Positions 32,651 through 44,174 of a stretch of DNA of 64,000 nt are shown here, piece by piece. Below the pieces are notes generated by a model. The model was not told where the DNA came from, searched no databases, and saw nothing but the letters and a program-made list of their open reading frames with translations. Position 1 is the first letter of the stretch. Each line of letters begins with the position of its first letter. The translations under genes were made by a program, and so were the position numbers. Source of the stretch: Onchocerca volvulus (Eukaryota; Nematoda; Chromadorea; Rhabditida; Onchocercidae); the NCBI GenBank assembly GCA_000499405.2, contig HG738137.1:11076621-11140620 (forward strand), in the 5' to 3' direction.

Positions 32651-34783
32651 TTAGTTTAATATTGGGTCTTTTATAAATGGGACCAGATATCCCAGTGGGT
32701 CATATTGAGATGCGATGAATTGTAGGATAGTTCTTTTTGTAACGAATTTTCCTTTCCAGGGTTTAATTGTTAGGTTTATCCTGTCTTGTTCATGATTCCA
32801 ATTAAGCCCAAGAAAGTTTTCCTTTCTCGGTTTGCTTAAGTCGCGATATGGGATCATTTTATTGAATTCTAGGTTATTAGAAAGAAATTCTCTGATGTTC
32901 ATCGAGGCCTTTTGAAAAATAATTTTCATCTCTTCATATTTCCTAAAGGCTTCTTCTGTATCATTTGCAGAGACCGTAACACTGTCTACATATAAATTTT
33001 GTCGTATTTCATTTGCTAATTTACTATCAACGTTCTCCAAATGATAGTTGAGCGTTGCTGCCAATAAGAAAGGTGAGGATATTATGCCAAAGGGAACTCT
33101 CTTGAAGCGGTAACACTTTAGGTTCTCATGGTTTACTTCCTTATTGATATCTTTCACCCAGAGGAATCGCGTAAAATTTCTTTCCTCTTCTTGTAATCCT
33201 ATTTGTAGGAATGCCTTCTCTATGTCGGCAGTTATTACAATGTTCATCGCTCGGAAGCGTAATAATACTCCAACTAGATCAGGTAGGATTATTGGGCCTC
33301 GATACAGAACTTCATTGAGGCTCTTGAATCCTCGTTTGTGTGCTGAGGCGTCATATACGATTCTTAATTGAGTCGTGATTTTGTCAGGAGTTGTTACTTC
33401 ATGGTGGGGTAGGTAATGTACTACGCCCCTTTCGTCTTCAGGAGGTACTTCTTCAATTATTCCATTCGATAGTTGATCTTTTAGTGTAGTGTCGTATGTG
33501 AGAAGAAGCGAAGAGGATCGTAAGCGTCCAACCAGATTCTTCAAACGTCTAGTACATAAGCTATAATTATCGCTCAATTTTGTTTTTGAATCTTTCCACG
33601 GCCAACATACCTGGTATCTACCGTCGAGCTTAATAATTGTTTGTTTAAAGTGATTCATTGCTTGTTCATCATCGTTATCTGTGGGGGACTCTTGTATGCC
33701 GATCATTTCCAATTTCCAGAAATTTTCTAAATCTAAATTTGGATTTGTACATACTGAGCACATTATAGGTGAGAGGTGATTTCTGGAATTGCGAAGTCTA
33801 TCAATATATCCGCTTCCTACTATCATGGGACCTACTTTTGATTGTACTAAAGTATGCCCAGGGTGTAATTCCCGTTTATCTTGTAGATCGATAAACTTGA
33901 AAAAATAATCGACACCGATCAGTATGTCGGGCTCCTTCTTGTAGCTTATTACTTCTTCAAATTCTTCGTTACTAGGTATGTCGACTACCTGTAATTCTTG
34001 GGTTAAATATTCTACTACGTGACTGTTGATTGTTATGATTTCCTTGTCCTCTGTTTGTATGTTCACTCGTACGTCAGCAGTGGGACATTGTATTGGAGTT
34101 TTTGTACCGAATGGGGCTACCAACATAGTTCGAGGTTTCGACTCTATGAGTTTTAGTTGGTTTGACAATTTCTTTGAAATGTAAGTCATTTGTGAACCTA
34201 TATCAAATAATGCTAAGGTTCTTTGTTGTCTTTGTGGTTGTTCTGGATTCATGACCTTTATCTCTTTACATAAGAGTAAAATCTCTTGTGGTGTATCAAT
34301 TTGAGTCATACCTGTTGAATGGTACAGGAAGGTCGGACTATCTATATTTAATTGTGTTAACTCCTGCTTTCTCGGAGGGGTTGTAATGTTTGGGGATGAG
34401 ATGCTTCTTTTGTCACATAGGGCACTGTGATGTAGGCCTTTACAGTAGAAGCATTTTTTCTGAACTTTGCATAACTCTGTTCTATGACTATCCTTGAAGC
34501 AAATTGGACATTTCTTCAATGATTTGAGGCGCTTCATTCGGCCTTTGACCGTAGGATATATATCACACTCGCTATCCCAGTGATCTCGAGTGCAAAATAT
34601 GCACGGTCTTTTTCTGTTTGTTGAGGTTTGCGACTCCTTTTGGTTTATTTGAATTGTCGTAAGTGCGGAAGTTTTATCAGGCTTGTAATTTTGTTTTTGT
34701 CCCCCTCTGATCCTTATGAATTTGTTGTCAACTTGAGAGACTGAACTTCGTCCAAGATTCACTTGTTGATTTACTTCTACTTA
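32651..34783 (-). pseudogene. BEL/Pao pol: zinc knuckles, aspartic protease, partial reverse transcriptase
   Basis: About 700 codons continue in the gag frame directly after one TAA (34781-34783); no ATG is needed. In order: Cys-rich knuckles (CIFCTRDHWDSEC, CPICFKDSHRTELC, CFYCKGLHHSALC); a retropepsin-like site in ALFDIGSQMTYIS, with DIG instead of the usual DTG/DSG; and reverse transcriptase with TADIEKAFLQI (first catalytic Asp), PFGIISSPFLL and a catalytic loop LYVDSVTVSA in which Ser follows the Asp where most elements carry Asp or Asn. The frame stops soon after QYDPLGYLVPF. RNase H and integrase are absent, so the element could not move on its own. Confidence 0.9.
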
Positions 34784-35716
34784 ATCCGATAGTAAGTTTC
34801 TTAATTTTTGAATCGTCCAAGGCTTGTCTAATTTCCATTGAGTGTAAACCTTATTAAGGACCCAGGATGGTAACTTGCTTTCTATCATCGTTTCGGTACT
34901 TGGATGTTCTAGGTTGTCTCCTAAAGCCTCCAATTGTCGTAGCACTCGTTCGATATTCTCAATGGTGATCATCCATTCCTTCTCATTGTATTTGAGAGTT
35001 TGAAGTTCTCTGTATAATCTCGACGATATTATGGAAGGGTCTCCATATTTGTTTTTGAGTAATCCTCTTATAATTGAATAATTTTCGGGCGCTATTTCAT
35101 ATCCTGACACTGCTTGTAACGCTTCTCCTCTGAGACTCGAGTACAGATAGTTCAATTTCTGAATGTCAGGAATTGTTTGTGAATGGACAGCAGCATCAAA
35201 GCTGCTCCAAAATTGCCTCCAATGTCTAGGGTCTTCAGTAAAGGTAGGTAGTGGTAATTGTGGAAGCTGGACGGTTTGGTTGGGAGGAAAAGTTATCTCT
35301 TTTTGTTCCTTTCTTACTCTCTTTAACAGCTTTTCAAGCTTCTGCTCGGATTCGTTGTTGTGCCTAGTGAGGGTTATTATTGCTTCCTGCCCTTCATGCA
35401 ATATTCGGAACAGTCCTTGTTCCCCTTCGAGGACGGATTCAAAAATTTTTTCTTCTTCATCCCTCTTTTTTGTGGTGGTAATTGTTTGGATATATGAGAG
35501 CCACGTGTCGTAGGCCTCTTTGAGTGGTTTAACACATAACTGGACTCTATCAATCTTATCTGTTAATATTTGGTTCCTAGTTATGTACAGGTTTCCCTGT
35601 TGCTCGTATGACGCATTCGGATCTGGCGTTTCAAATACAAGGGTATTTATTTCATTAAGAAGAAGGACTAACCTGGTCTTTGCTGGTTGAATACTGGCAA
35701 CAATACTACTTGACAT
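34781..35716 (-). CDS. BEL/Pao Gag
   Basis: 311 residues from ATG at 35716 (MSSSIVASIQPAKTRLV). The second half carries the Pao-type capsid block: PLPTFTEDPRHWRQFWSSFD, LNYLYSSLRGEALQAVSGY and LLKNKYGDPSIISSRLYREL. The stop TAA is the only break between gag and pol, which share one frame. This may be a nonsense mutation in an originally fused gag-pol, or a readthrough stop. It forms the virus-like particle in intact elements. Confidence 0.9.
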   Translation of the reverse strand: MSSSIVASIQPAKTRLVLLLNEINTLVFETPDPNASYEQQGNLYITRNQILTDKIDRVQLCVKPLKEAYDTWLSYIQTITTTKKRDEEEKIFESVLEGEQGLFRILHEGQEAIITLTRHNNESEQKLEKLLKRVRKEQKEITFPPNQTVQLPQLPLPTFTEDPRHWRQFWSSFDAAVHSQTIPDIQKLNYLYSSLRGEALQAVSGYEIAPENYSIIRGLLKNKYGDPSIISSRLYRELQTLKYNEKEWMITIENIERVLRQLEALGDNLEHPSTETMIESKLPSWVLNKVYTQWKLDKPWTIQKLRNLLSD

Positions 35717-35746
35717 CGTACCTCACCTCGGGCACCTATTTTTTAT
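35717..35746 (-). other. Possible primer-binding region of the retroelement
   Basis: Between the LTR-like end at 35747 and gag, the element strand reads GGTGCCCGAGGTGAGG, complementary to a sequence resembling a tRNA 3' half. The expected leading TGG is AGG here, and the site sits eight bases in. It supports 35747 as the original LTR/internal border. Confidence 0.35.
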
Positions 35747-35812
35747 TGTCGTGAGTTTTTGTCGAATTCGTTGAAGGTGATGTCAATAGTAGTAAAATAC
35801 AGCTAATATTTC
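35747..35812 (-). repeat. 66-bp LTR end fragment
   Basis: An exact-looking copy of the gag-proximal 66 bp of the LTR, directly next to the gag leader. It then switches to unrelated sequence near the ambiguous base at 35820. It shares the G variant (AAGGTGATG) with the right LTR rather than the left. Confidence 0.9.
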
Positions 35813-36038
35813 CTGCTTGNCTTTTTCCTTTGTTGGGTTTCTTCTGGTTCGCGGTCGGTTTAGGACCATTTGCCGCAGTTTTCTTCATAACTGCTAAAGC
35901 CGATGTCTCTCCTCTAGATTTGAAAGGAGTTTTTGATTTGCGCTCCGTTGGATCTCTTTCTCTGTTGGAGATTTGGCTTCTGGTCACTTCTTCGTTTCGT
36001 TGGACCAATTCTACCAGAAAGAGTCGGAGGGATTGTAC
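35813..36038 (-). other. Foreign-looking ORF fragment with ambiguous base, between LTR copies
   Basis: An open frame on the minus strand starts at the right LTR border (VQSLRLFLVELVQRNEEVTR and on) and runs through a Lys/Pro/Thr-rich stretch ending KPNKGK at the N (35820). It does not resemble the Pao leader. It could be host or element coding sequence brought in by recombination or by a misassembly at the N. Confidence 0.6.
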
Positions 36039-36670
36039 TGTCGTGAGTTTTTGTCGAATTCGTTGAAGGTGATGTCAATAGTAGTAAAATACAGCTAATA
36101 TTTCGATTGAGGTTGTTAGAAGAAGAACTTGGTTAAGTTGAAGCGAAATATAAATAAATTGTTGAAAGGAATAGTGGGTGGTTGAGTAGGATCAAGAAAA
36201 ATAAGTTGAAAGTTGAAGCGAATCTGGAGTTGTGATGTGTGTGGAAAACTGTGAGAAGCGTGGAGTTGATGGTGGGGTTTTATTTCATATAAAATGATTT
36301 CTCGTTCAATTCAATAAAGCTTATAAAGATTAACAAGTGGGAGTGGATAAGTTTCACATCTGGTTTCCAAATGGGAAGATTAAGAAGTGAAAATGAATAT
36401 AAATGTAAATTTAATACAATTAGCGGTTGATATCAAAGGAGATTATTGTATGATATAAATATATAGATGTGAATATGGAAATTAGAATTGTACATATGCG
36501 AACATAGATATATGAAATTCACATATGTGATAATGGTTAAATGAGATGCACATATGTGTGGATGGATGAATGACATGTACATATGTGATTATCGGCTAAC
36601 ATCAAAAAAATTGAAATCAAATCTTAAAGAATTTTGTCGGAGTTTCGCGAGATCAAAAGAATTCGCGACA
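36039..36670 (-). repeat. 5' LTR of the BEL/Pao element
   Basis: 632 bp. It differs from the other LTR by an extra AGA (AGAAGAAGAACTT) and about seven substitutions by eye. It is followed by the ACATA duplication at 36671-36675. Confidence 0.93.
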
Positions 36671-36675
36671 ACATA

Positions 36676-37338
36676 GTTATTTTGCATTTTTCATATTATC
36701 TATGTTAGAACATTTTTACATTATCTATGATAGAAGAAGAAATGAAGTCACATTCACGTAATCTCTTATTATCGACACAAATCTTGCCGTGATGTTGGAA
36801 AGGGAAATTTAAGGATATATCCAGGATAATTCTGAGACATATACCCGTCATCTACTAAAAGACTAAATTCTTAACAGGATTGAATCAAAAGAGCTCAAAC
36901 AGCAGTAATTAAGAAATGCAAGTACAATTCTCTGCACTCGTACCATCGATTCTATTCTGGAAAATCATAAATCATTCCGGGAATATAACTAGTAGCTTGA
37001 AATCACTCAAGTTCAAGTTCATTGTTTTCTTCCGTTTATTGGTTACATCGGTACAAAACGGATGAACGAAGATTGATGCGATTCGTTTGCGATCAGTTCG
37101 CAGTGTCAACGATATTTGCATCTTTTACGGACGAATTGTTTCACTTTGAACATTTTCAGATTGGTGAACATTGGACTTTGGACTTCCTCCTCGAATTATG
37201 TGTTATTTTCCATCTATCGCACTAATATAGGAAGAAGGGAGAGAGGTCGAATGATTCTTCGTTCGTTGTCATCACTTATTTTCAAACTGTGATAAATCCC
37301 TTGCAACATATCGACCGGGAATTACTGCCACAAAGGAG
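36676..37338. other. Upstream region of the electron-transfer flavoprotein gene
   Basis: About 660 bp between the retroelement and the start codon. It includes a duplicated ATTATCTATG.TAGAA motif near 36697 and 36722 and a moderately GC-richer stretch at 37000-37330. No coding exon is supported. It probably holds the promoter. Confidence 0.45.
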
Positions 37339-40300
37339 ATGATGAATAGAACATTATTCTTCCTAGGTCATCTACCAAGACGAAACAGTAATTTTGTAAG
37401 TTTAAATTTTTAATTGTATTTTAATTTAATTGAATTTATCCTTCTTTTTTTTTTTCAATTTGAAAATGTAAAGCCGTAAATTTTCTCAGGATAAATCTCA
37501 AAGTATTTCAACTTTTCATAACAAACATATATGCTATGATAAATTATCCTCTCAGTTATAAAGGTACGTAGATTATTGTATTATTTGAATTAGCGTGTGA
37601 AATTAAGGATTATGGAATATTTAGTTTTGATTTCAATTACATCTAACTTCTTTTAAGAAAAAATTTAGCAAAAATTTGTGGCTTAACAGCAGTTTATGTA
37701 TTAGTTTAAAATTTTTTTTCAATTTAAATTTATTTATATTGCCCAAGGAGGGAACAAATGGGACTATGATATTATACAAGAAAGAGATGAGAATTGGAAT
37801 CAAAAGATATTGTTTTTTTTTTCTTTTTTGAAATTTTGCTATTGGTTTAATAGGTATCTTCGTCAAAGTTATAGAAACAATCCAATATTTGGCTGTACAA
37901 TCGGTTACATGACATACGTCCAGTAGTGTTAGGCAACCTGTTAAGTTCATCCATTAGATCAAAGACTTCTATTAAGTCAGTCATTCGTTGATAAAAGATA
38001 GTTTCTTATCAGTAAATTTCTTTATATATTCTAAATAACATTATAAACAGAGATATGTAACGACCATGAGAAGGAAACGATTGCTTTGCGGATATAAATA
38101 AGTTTCATATATGAAAATTATCTCTAAATTGTTTTTTGTGAAATCATTTTGTATTGTTTATAATTGGAAGATTTAAAATGATGCAAGATAAGATTTCGAT
38201 ATTTTCAGCATATAGCTTTCCGACTCACTGGTACATTGGTGCTAGCAGAACATACCGGTGGCAAGCTGAATCCGATAACGTTAAATGCTGTTAGCGCTGC
38301 TTCAAAGTTAGGTGAAATATCAGTACTGGTTGCAGGTACCAATGTCACTAAAATTGCTGAACAGGTTAATTTGCTTCTTTTAAATAATCATTTTTGTCTA
38401 TTTTCTATTTGAAGCTTTAATTTTGTTGTTTTCAAATAAACAAATATTTGTGAAAAACTTTTTGATAGAAAAAGAACTTAACGTTATGTAATATCACATA
38501 GCGAATCTGGTTGGATATTAAATTGAACAGAGCATTGTAGTACCGGCACATCCCTTTTATTCAATTTCATCGAGTATTTGTTGGCTTGTAAAAAAATTAA
38601 AAATGAGAAATGCTTATGCAGTAAGTTTCCGAGATGACCCGAGTGATTAATATAAGCTGAGATAGCAGGATACATTGAAAAGGCTTATTTTAATTTTATG
38701 ATTATTGATTTAATTATTGTAGGTAGCAAAAGTGGAGCAAGTCAAACGAGTGTTTATAGCAGATCATGAAAAACTGAAGCATCAACTTCCAGGTTAGTGG
38801 CGCAGTTTCTTGTTCCAAATTATCGTTTAGAAGTCACCTATGAATTTTATCGCATCTATAAGGATTAAGATTATTTTCTAAAGATTTGCTGAAACGAAAG
38901 CTATTTTTAGAACATGTTGCGAAGACTGTGGAAACACTTCAAAAGCAATACAAATTTGACCATGTAGTAGCAGGAGCTTCAACATTTGGTCGTGATGTAT
39001 TACCAAGAGTAGCCGCTCAATTCGATGCTTCTCCTATCACTGATATCATTGCTATTCACAGTAATGATACTTTCAGCCGACCTATTTATGCTGGCAATGC
39101 TATATGTAAGGTAAAGCTTTTGATTTAATCGTTAAGTTATTATATCAGTGTAAAATTCATTTAAAATTGTGTGCCTGAATCATTAAGTTATTTGCAGGTG
39201 TTTTTCGGTGATCATATTATTTCCAGGTAAAAAGTAATGCCCCAGTAAAGTTCTTAACTTTTCGTGGAACAGCATTCCAACCAGCCAAAGAATCTGGTGG
39301 TAGCGGCAAAATTGAAAAAGGTATGTACAAAGTGCCAATTCCTTTTTATTATTCTTGTGAACAGACTAGTGTTGTTCAGTTAACATGAATAGCAGGAATT
39401 TTAGAAAAATAATATTGACGGAATGTTTATTTTTGCGCTAGAAATCGGAATATTTTTTTCTTGAGTTTTTAGAAATTTCATGTATTTTTAATAAGTTTAA
39501 GCAATTTTCAGCACCCGAAACAGATTTTTCATTCGATGGTGTTGAATTTTTATCACAAGAATTGCTCAAATCGGAGCGACCAGACTTGCAAAGTGCAAAA
39601 GTCGTAGTTTCTGGAGGTCGTGCTATCGGTTCAGCAGATAATTTTAAAATGATTTATGAACTGGCTGATAAATTGAAAGCAGCAGTGGGTGCTTCACGTG
39701 CAGCAGTTGATGCAGGCTACGTTTCGAATGAGTTGCAAATTGGCCAAACGGGCAAAGTTGTTGCGCCGGTAATTTCTTGTTTATTTGAATAAATAATCAT
39801 ATAAGAAGAAAATGGATCAGATTTTTTTCGTGAATCGATGTTGAATACCAAGCTTTTTTACAAAATTACAGTAAAATCCGGATAATCGATAATGGCCATA
39901 AATCCTATTGTCCATGTTTTCATTCAGGCCTGTTGCCTTTATTATTTACGTTCAGCAAAATTTCCATGAATACAATGAAGATGATTCTTTCCTCTAACTT
40001 TCTGTGTAATGAATTATATTGTCGAAAATTTGTAGGAGTTATACATAGCAATCGGTATCAGTGGAGCCATTCAACACACAGCAGGCATGAAGGATAGCAA
40101 AGTTATTGTAGCTATAAATAAAGATCCAGACGCTCCCATTTTCGAAGTAATTATTGTTATAATTTAGCAAATTTCGATTTTTGTGATTGCAAATTTGATT
40201 TATGTTTATTTGACAAATTTTATCGCTAACCGATAAATGGCTGTCAAACAGAACTCATCCATTTTTGATCGTGATGAAACGCACAAAAAAAAAAAAAAAA

Positions 40301-40622
40301 GAGAAGAAAAGAAAAAAAACGCATTCCTAGAACGAATAATTATGTATTTTTTTTTTCTGTATATATATGTGTGTATATGTATGTGGCTGTGTGTATATGT
40401 GTATGCGTATGTGTGTACATGTCAGTGTTTCACATCACGAAAAGTGCTTATGAAAGTTATCACTAAAATAAGTTCTGCAAATATAAAATCCGAGTCAATG
40501 TTCATAAAGAATTATTTCTGATAACAATATAAAACAATAAAAGATGTATTTTTCAGATAGCAGATATTGGATTAAAAGCTGATCTCCATAAAGCTGTTCC
40601 GGAATTAATCAAAGCATTGTGA
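37339..40622 (+). CDS. etfa: Electron transfer flavoprotein subunit alpha, mitochondrial
   Basis: The ETF heterodimer carries electrons from acyl-CoA and other dehydrogenases to ETF-ubiquinone oxidoreductase in the mitochondrial matrix. Exons are 37339-37395, 38209-38364, 38723-38792, 38884-39110, 39227-39320, 39512-39768, 40036-40146 and 40557-40622, 1038 nt or 345 residues, close to the usual length. The first exon gives an Arg-containing presequence ([16 protein letters not shown]); a second Met follows directly. Domain I has [18 protein letters not shown] and [18 protein letters not shown]. The FAD-binding domain II carries [56 protein letters not shown] and [10 protein letters not shown], all diagnostic of ETF-alpha. 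A poly(A) signal lies at 40728-40733. Confidence 0.96.
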
Positions 40623-42581
40623 TCGAACATTTCTAAACAAATCGCAGACAATGAATTTTCTTGATATTATTAATTACTTCATTTTTATGAAGAATTGCTT
40701 ATTTATATTTCAGTCCTTATGTTTTGAAATAAATTTGATATATTTCGCTATATTATTTAACGCTGCTATATAATTTATTATTTTGCGATTAATATGATAA
40801 ATGTGATCGACTTTAAAATTGTGCACATAGTGATACGATTAGTTTCGTGCATGTTTATTGGTTTCATGTTGCTCTTTTGACTGAGTTGTATTAATAAATA
40901 AAGTATTTTGAAGAAAATTTTTTAAGGAAAACTTTATTTCTAAGGAATAAAATGGACAAAGTTCCTAGTCAAATTTTCAATTTGAATAATATCTCATGCA
41001 AGCAGTTTTATGCAGTTACGGATACCGAAAAGCATTAAATTATTTCTTTTTGTATGAAATCCTCTTATTTCCATTTCTTCTAGCATGAAATAACAATTTT
41101 GAGTGGAAGGATTTGATATATATGTATGGATCTATGGATATTTCTCAAGAATTTTGGCTTGAAAAGATTGCATGTTTACAAGCTAATTAATCAAATATTT
41201 AAACAGAAATACATATGAATATACAGATGGTATGTTATAATAAACTGTTTTGATTTCGATTAGATAAAAGCTTATGTGATAAATCGAAGAATACGTTGCT
41301 AAAGACTTGCTGTCTCTCTGAATCATATAAATAAATTTAAAATAAAAAAGAAAAGAAGCAGAAAACATATCAATCAAGAGAAACAAAATCACTGGACTAA
41401 AAGAAAAAATTTAACAATTTATTAACAAAATATAATCTCTTCTAATTTTAAAATAACGCCAGCTAAAAATCACATCATTATGAACTACTGGTAGAAATTT
41501 TCAAGTAATTAAACAAAAAGAAAAAAAAAAGAAGCAAAATAAACTGGAAATTGAATTGAAAGAGGAAAATAAAACCTTAATAATATTTATACGAGACAAA
41601 AAAAAAAATTATATTAAACAATAAATAAAAATAAATAAACAATTAACAAAATTATGCAAAGATAACTAAAATATACTAAAATGTAAAATGTAAAAATATC
41701 AAATAATATTGTAAGTGCTAATTCCTTCTTAACATAAAAATCATAGACCAATAAACGTAAACAAAGTAAAAAAAACTCTCATGAAAGATATGCAACAACA
41801 ACAAATTATCGGAACAAAAAAAAAAACAAAAAAACAAAAAAAAAAGAAAGAAAACAATCAAAGATCTTGTAAAATTCTTGACGATTTATTTTCTTTTTTG
41901 TTTTCGGTAATTTTTTTTAACCTTTTTCACTTGAAAATCATAGACCAACAAATATAAAAAAAGGAGAATTTTCGTAAAAAACATACAGCAATAAAAAAAA
42001 AAAATTATCGAGAGTAAAAAAAAAAAAGCAAAGGTTTTGTAAGGATGCGAAGTTTTCTCTTAATTATCCAGATCATAAAGGCAAAAAACAAAATTTAAGG
42101 AATTAAAAAATTTTTATATATGAATAATCGAGAAAAGTTAAATAAACAAAAAACATTTGAAAAAAGCGGAAAAGGATTTTTAAAAAAAATGCAAAAAAAC
42201 GACTTTAATATAATTTACTTAATTATAAATCAGAAATTTTGAAAAAAAAAACTATAATAACTCTCTCTATACTCTCCCAAATGTTCCTGATTTCTGTTAT
42301 TTTCCGGAAATCATATACTTCCAGTTATACAATTTACCCTGTTAGTAACAGTTGTTGAAAAAATGACATCAGTTACTTTGTCTCAAATTTACAATCTTCT
42401 TTAAATTTCTATCTTTAAGTTGCTTCTCATCCATACAGTAATCCTAGCTAAAAGTAATTTCACCGTAACTATTAGATCTAACAATATTACGGTAATATCC
42501 CTGTTTGAAATCATTACGGTTCATTTTCTCTAAGAGCAATCTTAAATAAATGAGTTTAAAAAAAAGTTTTCAATTTCCTCC

Positions 42582-42613
<32 letters not shown>

Positions 42614-43147
42614 AGACAATAAAGATTTATGATTAGCACTTTTCAATTTTTCAAACAACATAATACGTTCATCCTTCTATTTCCTTCATCATCGTATCCA
42701 AGTTCAAAAATCAATTATCACGCTGAAAATACTAAAATTGTTACAGAAGAAATCGATCAAAGTGAACTTTTTACTGAACCGCCTCTCTTCCCACGTTATC
42801 CTTCACATATTTCCTCCTTTCATTCTATCGATTTCATTTTATTTTGATAAATATTTGAAACGAACTTTTCGTGAAATATCCTATCACGTGGCGTTTTCTC
42901 TTTGAGAGAGAGAGAGAGAGAGAAAAAAAAAAAAGAAGAAAAAAGATCCGGAAACATTTTTAAAAGCAAATGAAGAATTTAAATGATTATATATTCGTTT
43001 AGAATGTAAAAGTTGCATCATTCTTTAGAATATTATATCTTTACATTTAGTTTTTTTCCTTTTTTTTTTCATTTAAGAAATCATTAAAATGAATTTATTT
43101 ATAAAAAGAATTATTAAAATTGCTAATTCTGTTGAGCTATTATAATC
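40623..43147. other. Intergenic region, AT-rich
   Basis: No supported gene. Long A-rich stretches fill 41500-42260. Near its right end, a possible acceptor (ATGTTTAG, ending at 42613) lies shortly before an ORF at 42629-42847, listed separately. A (GA)n run lies at about 42904-42922. Confidence 0.5.
42629..42847 (+). CDS. Possible small ORF or 5' exon, unrecognised
   Basis: 72 codons from ATG 42629, 15 bp after an acceptor-like TATGTTTAG. The middle (NYHAENTKIVTEEIDQSELF, then TEPPLFPRYPSHISS) has a codon pattern more like protein than the surrounding DNA. It has a weakly hydrophobic N-terminal part. No unambiguous donor links it to the downstream gene at 43148. It may be its first exon, a separate short protein, or chance. 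Confidence 0.25.
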   Translation: MISTFQFFKQHNTFILLFPSSSYPSSKINYHAENTKIVTEEIDQSELFTEPPLFPRYPSHISSFHSIDFILF

Positions 43148-44174
43148 ATGGAATTTTGGAATGTAACAAAAAAAAAAAAAAGGGATGGAAAGGGAGAAGA
43201 GAATAAGACTTCTTTTGATGAAATCAAATTTCAGATCTTGAAAAAGCGAATAATGAATCGCAAATTATCCACCAAATCATCACCGTATGTTATTCTTTCG
43301 TTGCGACTAAAAGAATTGGATTTCAAATGTGTACCAATGAATTGGGAAACAATGGATAAGGAAATGTACGAAAAACAATTCAAATTAGGTGAAGCGGTAT
43401 TTGCAGCATTGGTTGAATGGGATGGCGCATCTGTCCAACAAACTCATGAGATAATTTCGAAATTAAAACAAGATATAAGGAATTATATTGTTAAGGTAAA
43501 GAATTTAATTCTTTCAATTTTTTTTTCTCAAATATATAATTTCATTGCTTTTTTCCTTGTAAATAAAATTTCGCATAATTTGAAATAAAATTAATATTTG
43601 AAAAATGAATAATATTAAATTTTATCGTTTTATAGTATACTATCTGGATTATCAATTTTATTGGTGCTTGTGTGAAGAAAAAAAATGAGGCAAATACAAA
43701 AATGGTATGCGATGGTATACATATTTTATTAAATCGTTTTCGAGGAATGGATCAGGTTGACTATCTTTTTTTTTTTGTAATAAATAAATTTAATTTTAAT
43801 GAGAAATTTTTCTTTTTCTTTTTCTTCATAAAATTATACATATATTTTATTGTTAATATTAAAATGTATGACAATATATTAAATTTGAAATTTCAATAGC
43901 AAAAGATAGCACATTAATTATTTTAAGTATCCTGCCGATTGGATCAAATAATTGATTGGATTTCAATCAACTTCTAAAAGTTCTTTTTCATTGAATGGAA
44001 AAAATAAAATTAGGACAAAATTATTCAGACAAAAGTATTATTTGGAAAGCATTTTAGTCATCAATTACTATATTTATTTCTATGAATTTCACAAACTTGC
44101 AGGATTTCGATCATTGTTTAACATTAATCGATCAATCAAAAGAAGTATTTCTACTTCGTAAAAATCTTAAATAA
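43148..44174 (+). CDS. Unrecognised protein, about 179 residues
   Basis: Three exons in phase 0: 43148-43495, 43636-43755 and 44103-44174, total 540 nt. The donors GTAAAG and GTTGAC and the acceptors TTTTATAG and CTTGCAG are acceptable. The protein is soluble and mostly helical-looking, with no signal peptide or catalytic motif. Distinct stretches are LRLKELDFKCVPMNWETMDK, KLGEAVFAALVEWDGASVQ and DFDHCLTLIDQSKEVFLLRK. The start is unsure: ATG 43148 is followed by a Lys-rich run from an A tract, and an acceptor AAATTTCAG at 43226-43234 opens the same frame, so the real first exon may lie upstream (perhaps 42629-42847). Confidence 0.5.

Larger units (their letters stand above)
31945..36670 (-). 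mobile_element. BEL/Pao LTR retrotransposon, defective
   Basis: LTRs at 31945-32573 and 36039-36670 begin TGTCG and end CGACA and are flanked by a 5-bp duplication ACATA (31940-31944 and 36671-36675), so both ends are those of one insertion. Gag and Pol are read on the minus strand. The Pao type is shown by gag homology, a Cys-rich knuckle region before the protease, and the RT block ending YDPLG. The RNase H and integrase regions are missing: only 77 bp separate the pol stop from the 3' LTR. The 5' end is abnormal, with an extra LTR fragment, an ambiguous base and a foreign-looking ORF. By eye the LTRs differ at about seven positions plus one 3-nt indel, so insertion was recent. Confidence 0.93.

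Noticed and set aside
37022..37225. 67-codon ORF upstream of the ETF-alpha gene
   Set aside because: Single short frame without splice sites or recognisable motif; more likely 5' flanking sequence.
43952..44161. 69-codon ORF overlapping the last exon of the unrecognised gene
   Set aside because: It is a different frame across the intron and the 44103-44174 exon; the phase-0 exon with a proper acceptor explains this region better.
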